From contig NZ_JAVDBT010000007.1 of NCBI RefSeq assembly GCF_030848395.1, forward strand, positions 124,001 through 188,000: a stretch of 64,000 nt of DNA. The letters are read 5' to 3'. The notes beneath the pieces are model-generated. The model did not search any database, was not told where the DNA came from, and worked only from the letters and a program-made list of their open reading frames with translations. How positions within the stretch are numbered: the first letter of the stretch is position 1; each line of letters begins with the position of its first letter. The position numbers were made by a program, and so were the translations under genes. Positions 18,184 to 27,123 of the stretch are shown here, piece by piece. Origin of the DNA: Pseudogemmobacter lacusdianii (lineage in GTDB: Bacteria; Pseudomonadota; Alphaproteobacteria; Rhodobacterales; Rhodobacteraceae).

Positions 18184-18202
18184 GTTATCATGTTAAATAA
18201 CA
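18184..18202. promoter_or_regulatory. Probable operator of the hpa operon
   Basis: Two overlapping symmetric motifs lie 10 to 28 nt before the hpaE start in an AT-rich patch: TGTTA-AA-TAACA (18191-18202, a perfect 12-bp palindrome) and GTTAT...ATAAC (18184-18201, 5-bp arms, 8-nt spacer). This is the only AT-rich, symmetric stretch in the pyrF-hpaE gap. Homoprotocatechuate operons are often repressed by a MarR-type HpaR; no such gene is in the operon here. Confidence 0.6.
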
Positions 18203-18252
18203 ACTTGGATGTTAGACCGGGTCCCCCCGGTCACGCAAGAAAACAATAAGAG

Positions 18253-18951
18253 CTAGCGCCGGGGCAGTTCGGCCACGACGGCCCGCGCTGCAGCAGCCGG
18301 ATCCTCGGCAGCCCAGATCGGACGGCCCACCACGATATGGTTGGCACCGGCACGGATCGCCTCGGCCGGCGTGGCGATACGTTTTTGGTCGCCCGCCGCC
18401 GAGCCGGCCGGACGCACGCCCGGGGTGACGATCAAACGGCCCGCCGCTTGCGGCAAAGCCCGAACCAAAGCCGCCTCTTGCGGGCTGCAGATCACACCAT
18501 CTGCGCCAGCTTCAAGCGCGCGGGCCGCACGCTCGACCGCGATTTCCGAGGGCGTGCCGGGCAGGATCATATTGGCGTCAAGGTCGGCACGGTCGAGACT
18601 GGTCAGAACAGTCACCGCCAAGATCTTGGTGTTAGAGCCTTTTTTCCCCTCGCCCGCAGCGCGCACCACTTGCGGGTCGCCATGCACGGTCAGGAAATCA
18701 AGGTCAAATTGGGCGATGCCGCGCACCGCCGCTTCGACAGTAGCGCCGATGTCGAAGAACTTCATATCAAGGAAGATGCGCTTGCCGTGCTCTTGCTTCA
18801 GCTCATTGGCCAAAGCCAATCCACCGCCGGTCAGCATCCCCAGCCCGATCTTATAAAAGCTGACCCTGTCGCCCAGCTTTTCGGTCAGCGCCAAGGCCTG
18901 CACGATATTTGGCACGTCCAAAGCCACGATCAAGCGGTCATCGGCGGTCAT
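18253..18951 (-). CDS. pyrF: Orotidine 5'-phosphate decarboxylase
   Basis: A 232-residue TIM-barrel enzyme that decarboxylates OMP to UMP, the last step of de novo pyrimidine synthesis. It begins LIVALDVPNIVQALAL and contains IFLDMKFFDIGATVEAA (LDxKxxDI motif with the catalytic Lys/Asp network), VTVLTSLD and IVTPGVRP, with IVVGRPIWAAEDP at the phosphate-binding end. The ATG at 18951 follows AAAGGAG. A longer frame upstream of this start is not family-like and was dropped. It is divergent from the ROK gene. Confidence 0.96.
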   Translation of the reverse strand: MTADDRLIVALDVPNIVQALALTEKLGDRVSFYKIGLGMLTGGGLALANELKQEHGKRIFLDMKFFDIGATVEAAVRGIAQFDLDFLTVHGDPQVVRAAGEGKKGSNTKILAVTVLTSLDRADLDANMILPGTPSEIAVERAARALEAGADGVICSPQEAALVRALPQAAGRLIVTPGVRPAGSAAGDQKRIATPAEAIRAGANHIVVGRPIWAAEDPAAAARAVVAELPRR

Positions 18952-19033
18952 CGGAGCTCTCCTTTGCGCTACATTGGCGGCGGTTTGACCTTGGCGGCGC
19001 GGGGTGTCAAGACTGTCCCAAAGGGAGGCTCGA

Positions 19034-19909
19034 ATGATCCTGGCATTCGATATCGGCGGCAGCCGCATCCGCGCAGCGCTTTGGGACGGCGAAAGGCTGC
19101 AACCCTTGGGCGAGGTGCCTACGCCATCACAAGATATTGACGCTTTCACTGGTGCGATCACCCGTTTTACCACGGGCAGCGCGGCGCGCGGGCTGGCGAT
19201 CTCGATCGCGGGGGTGGTCGATCCCGACACCAATATCGGTACCGTGGCCAATATCGCCGCGATTGATGGGCTGGCCTTAGGTCCGACATTGCGCGCCGCG
19301 ACCGGTCTGCCGGTGCTGGTGTTGAACGATGCCGATTGCTTTGCCTTGGCCGAGGCTTGGCGCGGCGCGGGGCGCGGGCATGACAATGTCTTTGGCGTCA
19401 TCCTTGGCACAGGAGTCGGCGGCGGCTTGGTCATCGGCGGGCGGTTGGTTCACGGTGCGGGCGGCTATGCCGGCGAATGGGGCCACGGGCCGGTCATCCA
19501 CGGCGAATATGCCATGCGCTGCGGCTGCGGGCAGAAGGGCTGCATCGATATGATCGGCGGCGCGCGCGGGTTGGAGCGGCTGCACCAGTTGCGCAGCGGT
19601 GAGGATCTGGGCTCGGAAGAGATCATCACGCGCTGGAACGCGGGCGAGGCTGCGGCGACCGCAACGCTTGAGCTTTGGCGAGAGCTTGTGGCCGGGGCTT
19701 TGTCGATGGTGCTGAACGTGGTGGGCGCCTCGGTGGTGCCGGTGGGCGGCGGACTCTCGCAAGCCCCCGGATTGGTGGCATTTTTGGATGAGGCTTTGCG
19801 CAACCGCCTTTTGCGCAAAAGTGCCGATCCGCTGGCCGTCCCCGCGCATTTCGGTGCCGATGCCGGCCTTTTGGGCGCGGCTTTGGCGGGAGCTGCCCAG
19901 TGGCGGTGA
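19034..19909 (+). CDS. ROK family sugar kinase (glucokinase or N-acetylhexosamine kinase type)
   Basis: A 291-residue kinase with the N-terminal phosphate loop FDIGGSRIRAALWDG, the ROK signature region GVILGTGVGGGLVIGGRLVHG, a GEWGHGPV zinc-binding His, and CGCGQKGCIDM (the CxCGxxGC zinc cluster). It should phosphorylate glucose, GlcNAc or ManNAc with ATP. The missing DNA-binding domain marks it as a kinase rather than a ROK repressor. The ATG at 19034 has AAGGGAGG in front. Its stop overlaps the start of cutC, so the two are coupled. Confidence 0.9.
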   Translation: MILAFDIGGSRIRAALWDGERLQPLGEVPTPSQDIDAFTGAITRFTTGSAARGLAISIAGVVDPDTNIGTVANIAAIDGLALGPTLRAATGLPVLVLNDADCFALAEAWRGAGRGHDNVFGVILGTGVGGGLVIGGRLVHGAGGYAGEWGHGPVIHGEYAMRCGCGQKGCIDMIGGARGLERLHQLRSGEDLGSEEIITRWNAGEAAATATLELWRELVAGALSMVLNVVGASVVPVGGGLSQAPGLVAFLDEALRNRLLRKSADPLAVPAHFGADAGLLGAALAGAAQWR

Positions 19910-20610
19910 CGCTTGAGGTTTGCGTTGACGACTCTGCAGGACTGGCGGCGGCGGTAAAGGGCGGCGCAGACCGAATTGAGCTTTGCGCGGCCCTTCCCTT
20001 GGGCGGCCTTACCCCTTCTATCGGTTTCATGGCCGAGGCGGCGCAATGCGGCCTGCAGGTGATGGCCATGATCCGCCCCCGCGCGGGTGGGTTCGTCTAT
20101 TCCGAGGCTGAGCTTACCCAGATGGAGGTCGATATCGCCGCCGCCAGCGCTGCGGGTCTGGCGGGCGTGGTGATCGGGGCCAGCCTGCCGGATGGCGCCT
20201 TGGACCTACCCGCCCTTGCCCGGCTTTGCGCCGCGGCGGAAGGGATGGATCTGACGCTGCACCGTGCTTTTGATCTGGTGCCAGACCCGGCAGAGGCGCT
20301 GGAACAGGCTCTAACATTGCCGTTTTCGCGTATTTTAACCTCGGGCGGCAAGCCGCGCGCGACGGAAAGTATCCCCGAGCTTGCCGCCTTGATCCATCAA
20401 GCCGCCGGGCGGATTTCCATCATGCCCGGCTCAGGCATCAGTGCCGAGACTGCGCCTCTTTTCACGCCCTTGGGGATCACCGAGATCCACGGCTCATGTT
20501 CAAGATGCGTGGCCGTCAGCGGGCGCGCGGTGGACTTGGGCTTTGGCCCTGCCAATGAAAGACGCACTGATGCGGCTTTAGTCCAAGCCTTAAAACAGGC
20601 CCTGCGTTGA
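19900..20610 (+). CDS. cutC: CutC family protein (copper homeostasis protein)
   Basis: A 236-residue TIM-barrel protein with LEVCVDDSAGLAAAVKGGADRIELCAALPLGGLTPS, MAMIRPRAGGFVYSE, TLHRAFD and the late ILTSGGKP and IMPGSGI segments, all typical of CutC. The family was named for copper tolerance in E. coli, a role now disputed; a biochemical activity is not established. The start is a GTG at 19900 (or the second GTG at 19906) inside the end of the ROK gene, which implies coupled translation with the sugar kinase. Confidence 0.93.
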   Translation: MAVTLEVCVDDSAGLAAAVKGGADRIELCAALPLGGLTPSIGFMAEAAQCGLQVMAMIRPRAGGFVYSEAELTQMEVDIAAASAAGLAGVVIGASLPDGALDLPALARLCAAAEGMDLTLHRAFDLVPDPAEALEQALTLPFSRILTSGGKPRATESIPELAALIHQAAGRISIMPGSGISAETAPLFTPLGITEIHGSCSRCVAVSGRAVDLGFGPANERRTDAALVQALKQALR

Positions 20611-20705
20611 CTTGACCGGGCTTTGGCGCGAGTCTGGCGGCAAAATTTAGTCAGGCCCCACCGCATTACATCAGCACAAAGGGGCCAAAGGGACGGGGCA
20701 GCCGC

Positions 20706-21479
20706 ATGGATATTTCGCTGAATTTCGAGCGGCCAGAGCAAGGCCCCAGTTCGGGTCCGGTCTCGGTTGGCTGGTTTTTGACCTCGGACAAAGGCGCGGT
20801 GCTGTTTGATCCGCCGGAGCGCGTCAGCCAGCGCCAAACCAACCGCGCCCATGCCAAATCTGCCAGCCGCTGCCCCGCTGTGATCCAGCTGGAAAGCCGC
20901 TATTTCATGGTGAAATGCCCCTTCGATCTGCATATCGGCTTTGGCCGCGACGATAAGGGCAAGCCTGTCCTGATCAACCGCGCCGGGGCGGCCAGCTCGA
21001 TCCGCTCTAACAAGCTGGGCGAGGTGCTAACGCTGGTCAATGAGAGCGAATGGCGTTACCCCGACCGCCCCACCGTTCAGCTGCAGCTGCCCTATTGCTT
21101 CATCGCCGATGAGATGGTCTTCGTCACTCAGCTCTCGGCCTTCCTGCACTATCGGCCCGACCCGCTGCCCGGCACGATCTTTGGCGGCCGCTTCCCAATC
21201 TCGATCTGGCCGCGCCCTTTGATGTGGGCCTTTGAATGGCATGAGCCCGGCAAAGACATCGTGCTGCGCCGGGGCGAGCCGCTGTTCTATTGCCAGTTCG
21301 AAGCCACTGACCCCAGCCGCCCTGTGCAACTGGTCGAGGCGGAAAAGACCGCTGATCTTGAGGCCTACCTAGAGAAAATCGGCGGGGTGGTGAATTACGT
21401 CAACCAGACCTTCAGCCTTTTCAAAGCCGCCGAGGCGCTTCGTCCGAAAAAGCTTCTGACCCCGAAACCGCGGGATTAG
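20706..21479 (+). CDS. Conserved hypothetical protein
   Basis: A 257-residue soluble protein with no signal peptide or membrane span. It is rich in aromatic and Pro residues (GGRFPISIWPRPLMWAFEWHEPGKDIVL, RRGEPLFYCQFEATDP) and ends in a basic tail. I do not recognise the family with certainty. It stands alone between cutC and the next minus-strand gene, and its last 59 nt overlap the 3' end of that convergent gene. The overlapping tail (about the last 19 residues) is outside the well-structured-looking body. Confidence 0.75.
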   Translation: MDISLNFERPEQGPSSGPVSVGWFLTSDKGAVLFDPPERVSQRQTNRAHAKSASRCPAVIQLESRYFMVKCPFDLHIGFGRDDKGKPVLINRAGAASSIRSNKLGEVLTLVNESEWRYPDRPTVQLQLPYCFIADEMVFVTQLSAFLHYRPDPLPGTIFGGRFPISIWPRPLMWAFEWHEPGKDIVLRRGEPLFYCQFEATDPSRPVQLVEAEKTADLEAYLEKIGGVVNYVNQTFSLFKAAEALRPKKLLTPKPRD

Positions 21480-21897
21480 AGACGGTTTTCTTCGCCTTTT
21501 TCACCGCCGTAGGCTCGGCTTGGGCCAAAGCGCGGTCCAAGAAGGGCACCAGAAGTTTTGGATCGCCCCAAATCGAGACATGGATCTCGGGCTGGCCGTC
21601 TCCGGCCAGATGCTCGGGCGTCAGCATCACCACCCGCAGGCGCATCTTCTGGCCCGCCTCGATTGCGGGGGCAAGAATTTCACTGGCAACGGGGCCAAGC
21701 TGGCCAATGAAGCCGTCGCGCCAGACCGGAATGATGCCCATCCATGGCCGCACCACCCGCGCCCAAAGCCCAACCTGGCCGTCGGCCATGAGCCGCGGCA
21801 CCACCGCATCGCCCATAGACAGCCGCGACCGGCCAATGTGCAGGGCGATGCCCTCCACCGGCACTTGCGGCAGAATCGGTTCGATGATGTCACGCAT
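21421..21897 (-). CDS. Hypothetical protein, convergent overlap with its neighbour
   Basis: A 158-residue protein of unknown function. The body (PVEGIALHIGRSRLSMGDAVVPRLMADGQVGLWARVVRPWMGIIPVWRDGFIGQLG) looks like a compact beta-rich domain, followed by a linker and a Lys/Ser/Pro-rich tail of about 30 residues. That tail is encoded within the region shared with the plus-strand gene ending at 21479. I chose the ATG at 21897 because GGAGAG precedes it at good spacing; an upstream GTG would add 17 residues. Codon use and length favour a real gene, but no family is recognised. Confidence 0.65.
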   Translation of the reverse strand: MRDIIEPILPQVPVEGIALHIGRSRLSMGDAVVPRLMADGQVGLWARVVRPWMGIIPVWRDGFIGQLGPVASEILAPAIEAGQKMRLRVVMLTPEHLAGDGQPEIHVSIWGDPKLLVPFLDRALAQAEPTAVKKAKKTVSNPAVSGSEAFSDEAPRRL

Positions 21898-22057
21898 TAC
21901 GCTCTCCGGAGTTTGGGGCAGATGCGCCACCATCACCGCAGGTTGCAACCCCCCGCGACAGGATGTCCGGTAAAACCGCCGATTGGGGGGCGCTCAATCG
22001 GCAACAAAAGGCCAAAGCTGCGGCTTAGAAAAATCCGACGCTTGCAGGCCCTTACCG

Positions 22058-22088
22058 CTTGAACCCCGACCGCCGCCGTCCCACATCT
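22058..22088 (+). promoter_or_regulatory. Candidate heat-shock (sigma-32) promoter of clpB
   Basis: CTTGAA (22058-22063) and CCCACATCT (22080-22088), separated by 16 nt, resemble the RpoH -35 (CTTGAA) and -10 (CCCCATNT) elements. The start of clpB lies about 75 nt downstream. ClpB genes are classic members of the RpoH regulon, which supports the call; the site was found by eye only. Confidence 0.55.
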
Positions 22089-22162
22089 GGACCAAGGCCG
22101 ATGCGGGCCGTGCCTTTCCAAGGGCGGCTGCAGGACGGTGCTTGAGAAAAGGAGACGACCGG

Positions 22163-24778
22163 ATGAACATGGAAAAGTTCACGGAAAGGTCGCGCGGCTT
22201 CATTCAATCCGCGCAGACCATTGCGATGCGGGAAGGCCACCAGCGGGTGCTGCCGGACCATCTTCTCAAAGCCTTGATGGATGACGATCAAGGGCTTGCT
22301 GCCAATCTGATCCGCAAAGCCGGCGGTGCGCCCGAGCGGGTGAATGAGGCGATCAACGCCAGCATCGCCAAGCTGCCGAAAGTGTCGGGCGGCGACGGGC
22401 AGACCTATGTCGACCCCAGCCTTGTGCGCGTTTTGGATGAGGCTGAGCAGGTCGCCAAGAAGGCGGGCGACAGCTTTGTCCCGGTTGAGCGGCTTTTGAC
22501 CGCGATGGCTTTGGTGAACACCCGCGCCAAGGATGCTTTGACCGCTGGTGCCGTGACGGCGCAGGGGCTGAACTCGGCCATCAATGATGTGCGCAAAGGG
22601 CGCACGGCCGATTCCGCCTCGGCCGAGGATACGATGGAGGCGCTGAGCAAATATGCCCGCGACCTGACCCAAGCCGCCCGCGATGGCAAGATTGACCCGA
22701 TCATTGGCCGCGATGAAGAGATTCGCCGCGCCATGCAGGTGTTGTCGCGCCGCACCAAGAACAATCCGGTGCTGATTGGTGAGCCGGGGGTCGGTAAGAC
22801 CGCCATCGCCGAAGGCCTCGCCCTGCGCATCGTCAACGGCGATGTGCCGGAATCTCTGCGCAACAAGAAGCTCATGGCCTTGGACATGGGCGCTTTGATT
22901 GCCGGTGCGAAGTATCGCGGTGAGTTTGAAGAGCGTCTGAAAGCGATCCTCAAAGAGATTGAAGCCGCTGCCGGTGAGATCATTCTCTTCATCGATGAGA
23001 TGCACACGCTTGTGGGGGCCGGTAAGGCCGATGGCGCGATGGATGCCGCCAATCTAATCAAACCCGCGCTGGCGCGGGGGGAACTCCATTGCGTGGGTGC
23101 CACCACCTTGGACGAATACCGCAAACATGTGGAAAAGGACGCGGCTTTGGCCCGTCGTTTCCAGCCGGTTTTCGTCTCGGAGCCGACGGTCGAGGATACG
23201 ATCTCGATCCTGCGGGGGATCAAAGAGAAATATGAGATGCACCACGGCGTGAAAATCGCCGACTCGGCTTTGGTCGCGGCGGCAACGCTGTCGCACCGCT
23301 ATATCACCGACCGTTTCTTGCCCGATAAGGCCATCGATCTGGTCGATGAGGCCGCCAGCCGCCTGCGGATGGAGGTGGATTCGAAGCCCGAAGAACTGGA
23401 CGCTTTGGATCGCCAGATCCTGCAGTTCCAGATCGAATCTGAGGCTTTGAAGAAAGAGGATGACGCGGCTTCGAAAGACCGGCTGGAGAAGCTGGAACGC
23501 GAACTGGCTGATCTGCAACAAAAATCCTCGGAGCTGACCGCCAAATGGCAGGCAGAGCGGGAAAGCTTGGAAGCAGCGCGCGGCTTGAAAGAGCAGCTTG
23601 ACCAGTCGCGGGCTGAATTGGAGCAAGCCAAGCGTGAGGGCAATTTTGCCCGCGCCGGTGAGCTGCAATATGGCCGCATCCCGGAGCTTGAGAAAAAGCT
23701 GGGCGAGGCGGAGGGCCGCGAAGGCGATGCGATGGTGGCCGAGTCCGTGCGGCCCGAGCAGATCGCTGAAGTGGTCGAGCGTTGGACCGGCATCCCCACC
23801 ACCAAGATGCTGGAGGGTGAACGCGACAAGCTTCTGCGCATGGAAGAGGAACTCGGCCGCCGGGTGATTGGCCAACACGCCGCCGTCGAGGCGGTGTCGA
23901 AAGCCGTGCGCCGCTCGCGTGCGGGCCTCTCGGATGAGAATAAGCCCTTGGGCTCGTTCCTGTTCCTTGGCCCAACCGGCGTGGGTAAGACCGAGCTGAC
24001 CAAGGCCTTGGCCGAGTATCTCTTTGACGATGACACCGCGATGGTCCGCATCGATATGTCTGAATTCATGGAGAAACATGCGGTCAGCCGGTTGATCGGC
24101 GCGCCTCCGGGCTATGTCGGCTATGATGAGGGCGGGGTTCTGACCGAGGCTGTGCGGCGCAGGCCCTATCAAGTCGTGCTCTTCGATGAGGTCGAAAAGG
24201 CGCATCCGGATGTGTTCAACGTGCTCTTGCAGGTGCTGGATGACGGCATTCTGACCGATGGTCAGGGCCGCAAGGTCGATTTCAAACAAACCCTCATCAT
24301 CTTGACCTCGAACCTTGGCGCGCGCTCTTTGAGCGAGCTGCCCGAGGGCGCTGATCCAACCCGTGCGCGGGCCGAGGTGATGGAAGCGGTGCGGAGCCAT
24401 TTCCGCCCCGAATTCCTGAACCGTCTGGACGAGCAGATCATCTTCGATCGGCTGAACCGGGCGGATATGTCGGGCATCGTCGAGATCCAGTTGCGCCGCT
24501 TGGAAGAGCGTCTGGCGGGCCGCAAGATCTCGCTTGAGATCGATGCCGAGGCCAAGGCATGGCTGGCGGATGAGGGCTATGACCCGGTCTTTGGCGCCCG
24601 CCCGCTGAAGCGGGTGATCCAGCGCCACCTGCAAGACCCGCTGGCCGAGATGTTGTTGGCCGGTGAAGTGCTTGATGGTTCGACGGTCACGGTCAGCGCC
24701 GGTCCCGAAGGTCTGATCGTCGGCGACAAGCTGATCGCCAGCCGGCGCAGCCCGCCCGAACAGCATGTCGTTCACTAA
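22163..24778 (+). CDS. clpB: ATP-dependent disaggregase ClpB
   Basis: An 871-residue Hsp100 chaperone that, with DnaK, extracts polypeptides from aggregates. The N-domain (about 1-145) is followed by AAA-1 with [15 protein letters not shown], a long coiled-coil middle domain (about 400-530, rich in E, K, Q and L), and AAA-2 with [14 protein letters not shown] and a second Walker B ([16 protein letters not shown]). The late sensor-2 region has [16 protein letters not shown]. The middle domain distinguishes it from ClpA/C. The start at 22163 has AAAAGGAG upstream and gives the standard length. Confidence 0.98.
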   Translation: MNMEKFTERSRGFIQSAQTIAMREGHQRVLPDHLLKALMDDDQGLAANLIRKAGGAPERVNEAINASIAKLPKVSGGDGQTYVDPSLVRVLDEAEQVAKKAGDSFVPVERLLTAMALVNTRAKDALTAGAVTAQGLNSAINDVRKGRTADSASAEDTMEALSKYARDLTQAARDGKIDPIIGRDEEIRRAMQVLSRRTKNNPVLIGEPGVGKTAIAEGLALRIVNGDVPESLRNKKLMALDMGALIAGAKYRGEFEERLKAILKEIEAAAGEIILFIDEMHTLVGAGKADGAMDAANLIKPALARGELHCVGATTLDEYRKHVEKDAALARRFQPVFVSEPTVEDTISILRGIKEKYEMHHGVKIADSALVAAATLSHRYITDRFLPDKAIDLVDEAASRLRMEVDSKPEELDALDRQILQFQIESEALKKEDDAASKDRLEKLERELADLQQKSSELTAKWQAERESLEAARGLKEQLDQSRAELEQAKREGNFARAGELQYGRIPELEKKLGEAEGREGDAMVAESVRPEQIAEVVERWTGIPTTKMLEGERDKLLRMEEELGRRVIGQHAAVEAVSKAVRRSRAGLSDENKPLGSFLFLGPTGVGKTELTKALAEYLFDDDTAMVRIDMSEFMEKHAVSRLIGAPPGYVGYDEGGVLTEAVRRRPYQVVLFDEVEKAHPDVFNVLLQVLDDGILTDGQGRKVDFKQTLIILTSNLGARSLSELPEGADPTRARAEVMEAVRSHFRPEFLNRLDEQIIFDRLNRADMSGIVEIQLRRLEERLAGRKISLEIDAEAKAWLADEGYDPVFGARPLKRVIQRHLQDPLAEMLLAGEVLDGSTVTVSAGPEGLIVGDKLIASRRSPPEQHVVH

Positions 24779-24786
24779 GCTATAAA

Positions 24787-24813
24787 AAGGGGCCCTCGGG
24801 CCCCTTCTTTCTT
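24787..24813 (+). terminator. Intrinsic terminator of clpB
   Basis: A short, very strong G/C stem (AAGGGGCC at 24787-24794 with GGCCCCTT at 24799-24806, tetraloop) is followed by CTTTCTT, 8 nt after the clpB stop codon. Confidence 0.88.
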
Positions 24814-24824
24814 CACTGTGGCGC

Positions 24825-25619
24825 TTACGCCGAGCGCAGGATCAGAAGATTATCCTCAACCGCTGCCGCGACGGCGGTGTAATGCGGCGTGCGACGCTCA
24901 GGATCGCCGCCAGAGCGCAAAATCAAAAGCTCGGCCTCTTTCACGACAGCTTCGGCCTGTTGCGTCGCAACTTCTAGCCGATCGCTGCGCACCGCCCGCA
25001 GCGGCTTGACCCGCTTGGCATCCGGCTTGCCGCCTTGGCTGGGCGAGACGCGCGGGGCGCTGGTGTCAAGATTCTGCTGTACGATCCGGTCAAGATCATT
25101 GGCGGCCTTGTTCAAGGCGGCTTTGATCGGCGCATAATCCCCGGTGTTTGGCAGTTGTCTCGCGATGCGTTTGTAATAGGTGCTGAGACAATCGATGCGG
25201 TAAACCCCCGCAACGCCACGGCCGCAGGTAACATTGGCTTCGGCCAAGACCTGCACGATCTTTGCGGTCGTATCGTCGCGCAGGCCCAAGGTGTTGGGAC
25301 CGAAGTCTTCGCAATCCCCGCTGAAACCGGCCAAAATAACGCGGGCACCTTGGTCCAATAGGGCAAAGCCCTCATCGTCTCCACCGCCGCCTTCGCCACC
25401 CGTGTCTTCGTCATCGCCGCTGTCAGACGGTGGGCGATAATTATCGTCGCGACCGCCGTTGCGGCAATTGCTTTGCCAGACCAAACCCGAAGCGCCGTCG
25501 CGCAAGGGCGTGACTTCAAACTGCGGATGCAAGATCGGCAAAGGGCCCGCCAGAGCGCCGCTGGGCAGGAAGCTCAATCCAAAAAGCACTGCGACTAATT
25601 TAAGGCAAAGGCTTTTCAT
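24825..25619 (-). CDS. Secreted protein of unknown function, partner of the caspase-like protease
   Basis: A 264-residue exported protein. The signal peptide (MKSLCLKLVAVLFGLSFLPSGALA) is followed by a short domain with FEVTPLRDGASGLVWQSNCRNGG, a flexible Gly/Asp/Glu-rich linker near residues 60-85, and a Cys-containing domain (SGDCEDFGPNTLGLRDDTTAKIVQVLAEANVTCGRGVAGVYRIDCLSTYY) with several possibly disulphide-linked cysteines. A C-terminal helical part follows. I do not recognise the family. The ATG at 25619 lies four nt after the stop of the protease gene, with GGAG within the overlap region, so the two are one operon. Confidence 0.75.
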   Translation of the reverse strand: MKSLCLKLVAVLFGLSFLPSGALAGPLPILHPQFEVTPLRDGASGLVWQSNCRNGGRDDNYRPPSDSGDDEDTGGEGGGGDDEGFALLDQGARVILAGFSGDCEDFGPNTLGLRDDTTAKIVQVLAEANVTCGRGVAGVYRIDCLSTYYKRIARQLPNTGDYAPIKAALNKAANDLDRIVQQNLDTSAPRVSPSQGGKPDAKRVKPLRAVRSDRLEVATQQAEAVVKEAELLILRSGGDPERRTPHYTAVAAAVEDNLLILRSA

Positions 25620-25623
25620 TTTG

Positions 25624-27123
25624 TCACTCCGCTTCAAAAATACCGTAGGCCGCAAGGACCGCACGACGCGTCCCCGGACCAAACGAACCGTCTATTTCAC
25701 CTTCATAGAGGCCTTTTTCGGCCAAAACCCCTTGTAAGGCGGCCCAAGTTTGCTTGGGAAAGGCCTCAGGGCGGGCCAGAACCTCTTCAAGCGCCCGCGC
25801 ACTGCCGCCGCGCAACGCGCCATAGATCAGATTGGCCGCCTCATCAGGGCCCATATCCTCGATCAAGCCATTGGCGGCAAAGCTGGCCACATTCACCATC
25901 GCTTCGGTATGGCCAAGATCCGCAGCTTGCCGGAACAGGCCCAGCGCTTTGCTTTTATCCGCCGTCAGGCCGAGCTCGCCAAAATAGGTCAGCACGCCCA
26001 TATCATTCACCGCCGCCGCGATCCCGGCGTCAGCCGAGGCTTGATAAAGACCCAAAGCCCGGGCCGGATCGGCCGTGACGCCAAAGCCGCCCTCCAGCAC
26101 TTTGGCCAAGCGATACTGCGCCTCAGGGTCGCCTTGGGCGGCGGCTTGTTCGAGCAAAGCAACCGCCCCGCTGGGATCGTAATTGGCATGCTGCCGGTCA
26201 AGCTTGGCCAATGCCAGCCCCACCACCGAGCGTGAATCCCCCGCATCTGCCAGCCGTTGCAGATTGGCCAGATCCTCATCGACGATGCGGGCCCAAGCCA
26301 TTGCCAGATCTTCCACCCCGGCCTCACTTTCCACAGCGTCACCGCCAGTCAGAAAGAAGGGCTGTCCGGGCAAAGAGCCATAGGTGGCAGGCTCTTGCGC
26401 ATTGCCGGTCGCGGCCAAAACATCGTCGCGGACCTGCCGAAACATCAGGCCAATCTCTAGCCCCTCGATCACGATGTTCTTGCGCAAAGCAATATTGAAG
26501 GGGCTATTCTCGCCATCGCCGTCCAGCGCCACGGCGCCATCTCGGGCGGCAAAGGCCACCAAAGTCCCCCGCTCGGGCGAGGGTGCTGCCAGCCCCCCTT
26601 TGCCCGTGGTGAGGCCCTTCGCCACCTCGGGGTCGCGCAGGTCGATCACATCGGGGAAAGGGTTGTCGCGGCAGCTGTCAAGAATAAGGATCGACATCTT
26701 CCGCGCGCCGTCCACAGCAGAGAGCATTTGGTCCATCGTCACCGAAGCGGTCACAATATCCTTGGCGCTCTGCACCTGAGCATCGATCGGGATCAGAAAG
26801 GTCGTGCCTTGAACCGAAACGCCATGTCCGGCGTAATAAATCAAAGCCAGATCCGCAGTTTCGGCCTTAAAGGCGAAATCTTGCAGTTGCGCCAAGGTCT
26901 CCTCCTTGGTCGCATCCATCGAAATATCGACGGCAAACCCCATCGTTTTCAGGTCAGCGGCCAGCGCTTTCACATCACTGAGGGTGTTTTTCAGCGGCGG
27001 CACGGACGAATAAGTCGACATGCCGATCACCAGAGCCACCCGGTCACTGGCGCGGGTTTCCCCGGCAGCGGGTGTCACAAAACAAATAACCAGAAACGGC
27101 AACAGCAGAAAAATGCGCATCAT
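25624..27123 (-). CDS. Secreted caspase-like (peptidase C14) protein with Sel1 repeats
   Basis: A 499-residue exported protein. The signal peptide (about residues 1-22) precedes a caspase-fold domain (about 25-250) with RVALVIGMSTYSS, the catalytic His H100 in IYYAGHG and Cys C151 in ILILDSCRDNPF. Residues around 270-430 form several Sel1/TPR-like repeats (GDPEAQYRLAKVLEGGFGV, GIAAAVNDMGVLTYFGELGL). The C-terminus (KGLYEGEIDGSFGPGTRRAVLAAYG) looks like a peptidoglycan-binding repeat. Both catalytic residues are present, so it may be active, probably in the periplasm. Substrate and role are unknown. Tandem ATGs lie at 27123 and 27120. Confidence 0.87.
   Translation of the reverse strand: MMRIFLLLPFLVICFVTPAAGETRASDRVALVIGMSTYSSVPPLKNTLSDVKALAADLKTMGFAVDISMDATKEETLAQLQDFAFKAETADLALIYYAGHGVSVQGTTFLIPIDAQVQSAKDIVTASVTMDQMLSAVDGARKMSILILDSCRDNPFPDVIDLRDPEVAKGLTTGKGGLAAPSPERGTLVAFAARDGAVALDGDGENSPFNIALRKNIVIEGLEIGLMFRQVRDDVLAATGNAQEPATYGSLPGQPFFLTGGDAVESEAGVEDLAMAWARIVDEDLANLQRLADAGDSRSVVGLALAKLDRQHANYDPSGAVALLEQAAAQGDPEAQYRLAKVLEGGFGVTADPARALGLYQASADAGIAAAVNDMGVLTYFGELGLTADKSKALGLFRQAADLGHTEAMVNVASFAANGLIEDMGPDEAANLIYGALRGGSARALEEVLARPEAFPKQTWAALQGVLAEKGLYEGEIDGSFGPGTRRAVLAAYGIFEAE

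Noticed and set aside
18215-18232. Hairpin GACCGGG/CCCGGTC in the pyrF-hpaE gap as terminator
   Set aside because: There is no T-run on either side, so it does not meet the pattern of an intrinsic terminator; it could still form a weak stem.
18952-19434. N-terminal extension of the pyrF frame
   Set aside because: It overlaps the divergent ROK kinase gene, is not family-like, and the ATG at 18951 has a good ribosome binding site and gives the standard length.
23054-24775. A 573-codon minus-strand frame within clpB
   Set aside because: Mirror frame of clpB without any domain or ribosome binding site.
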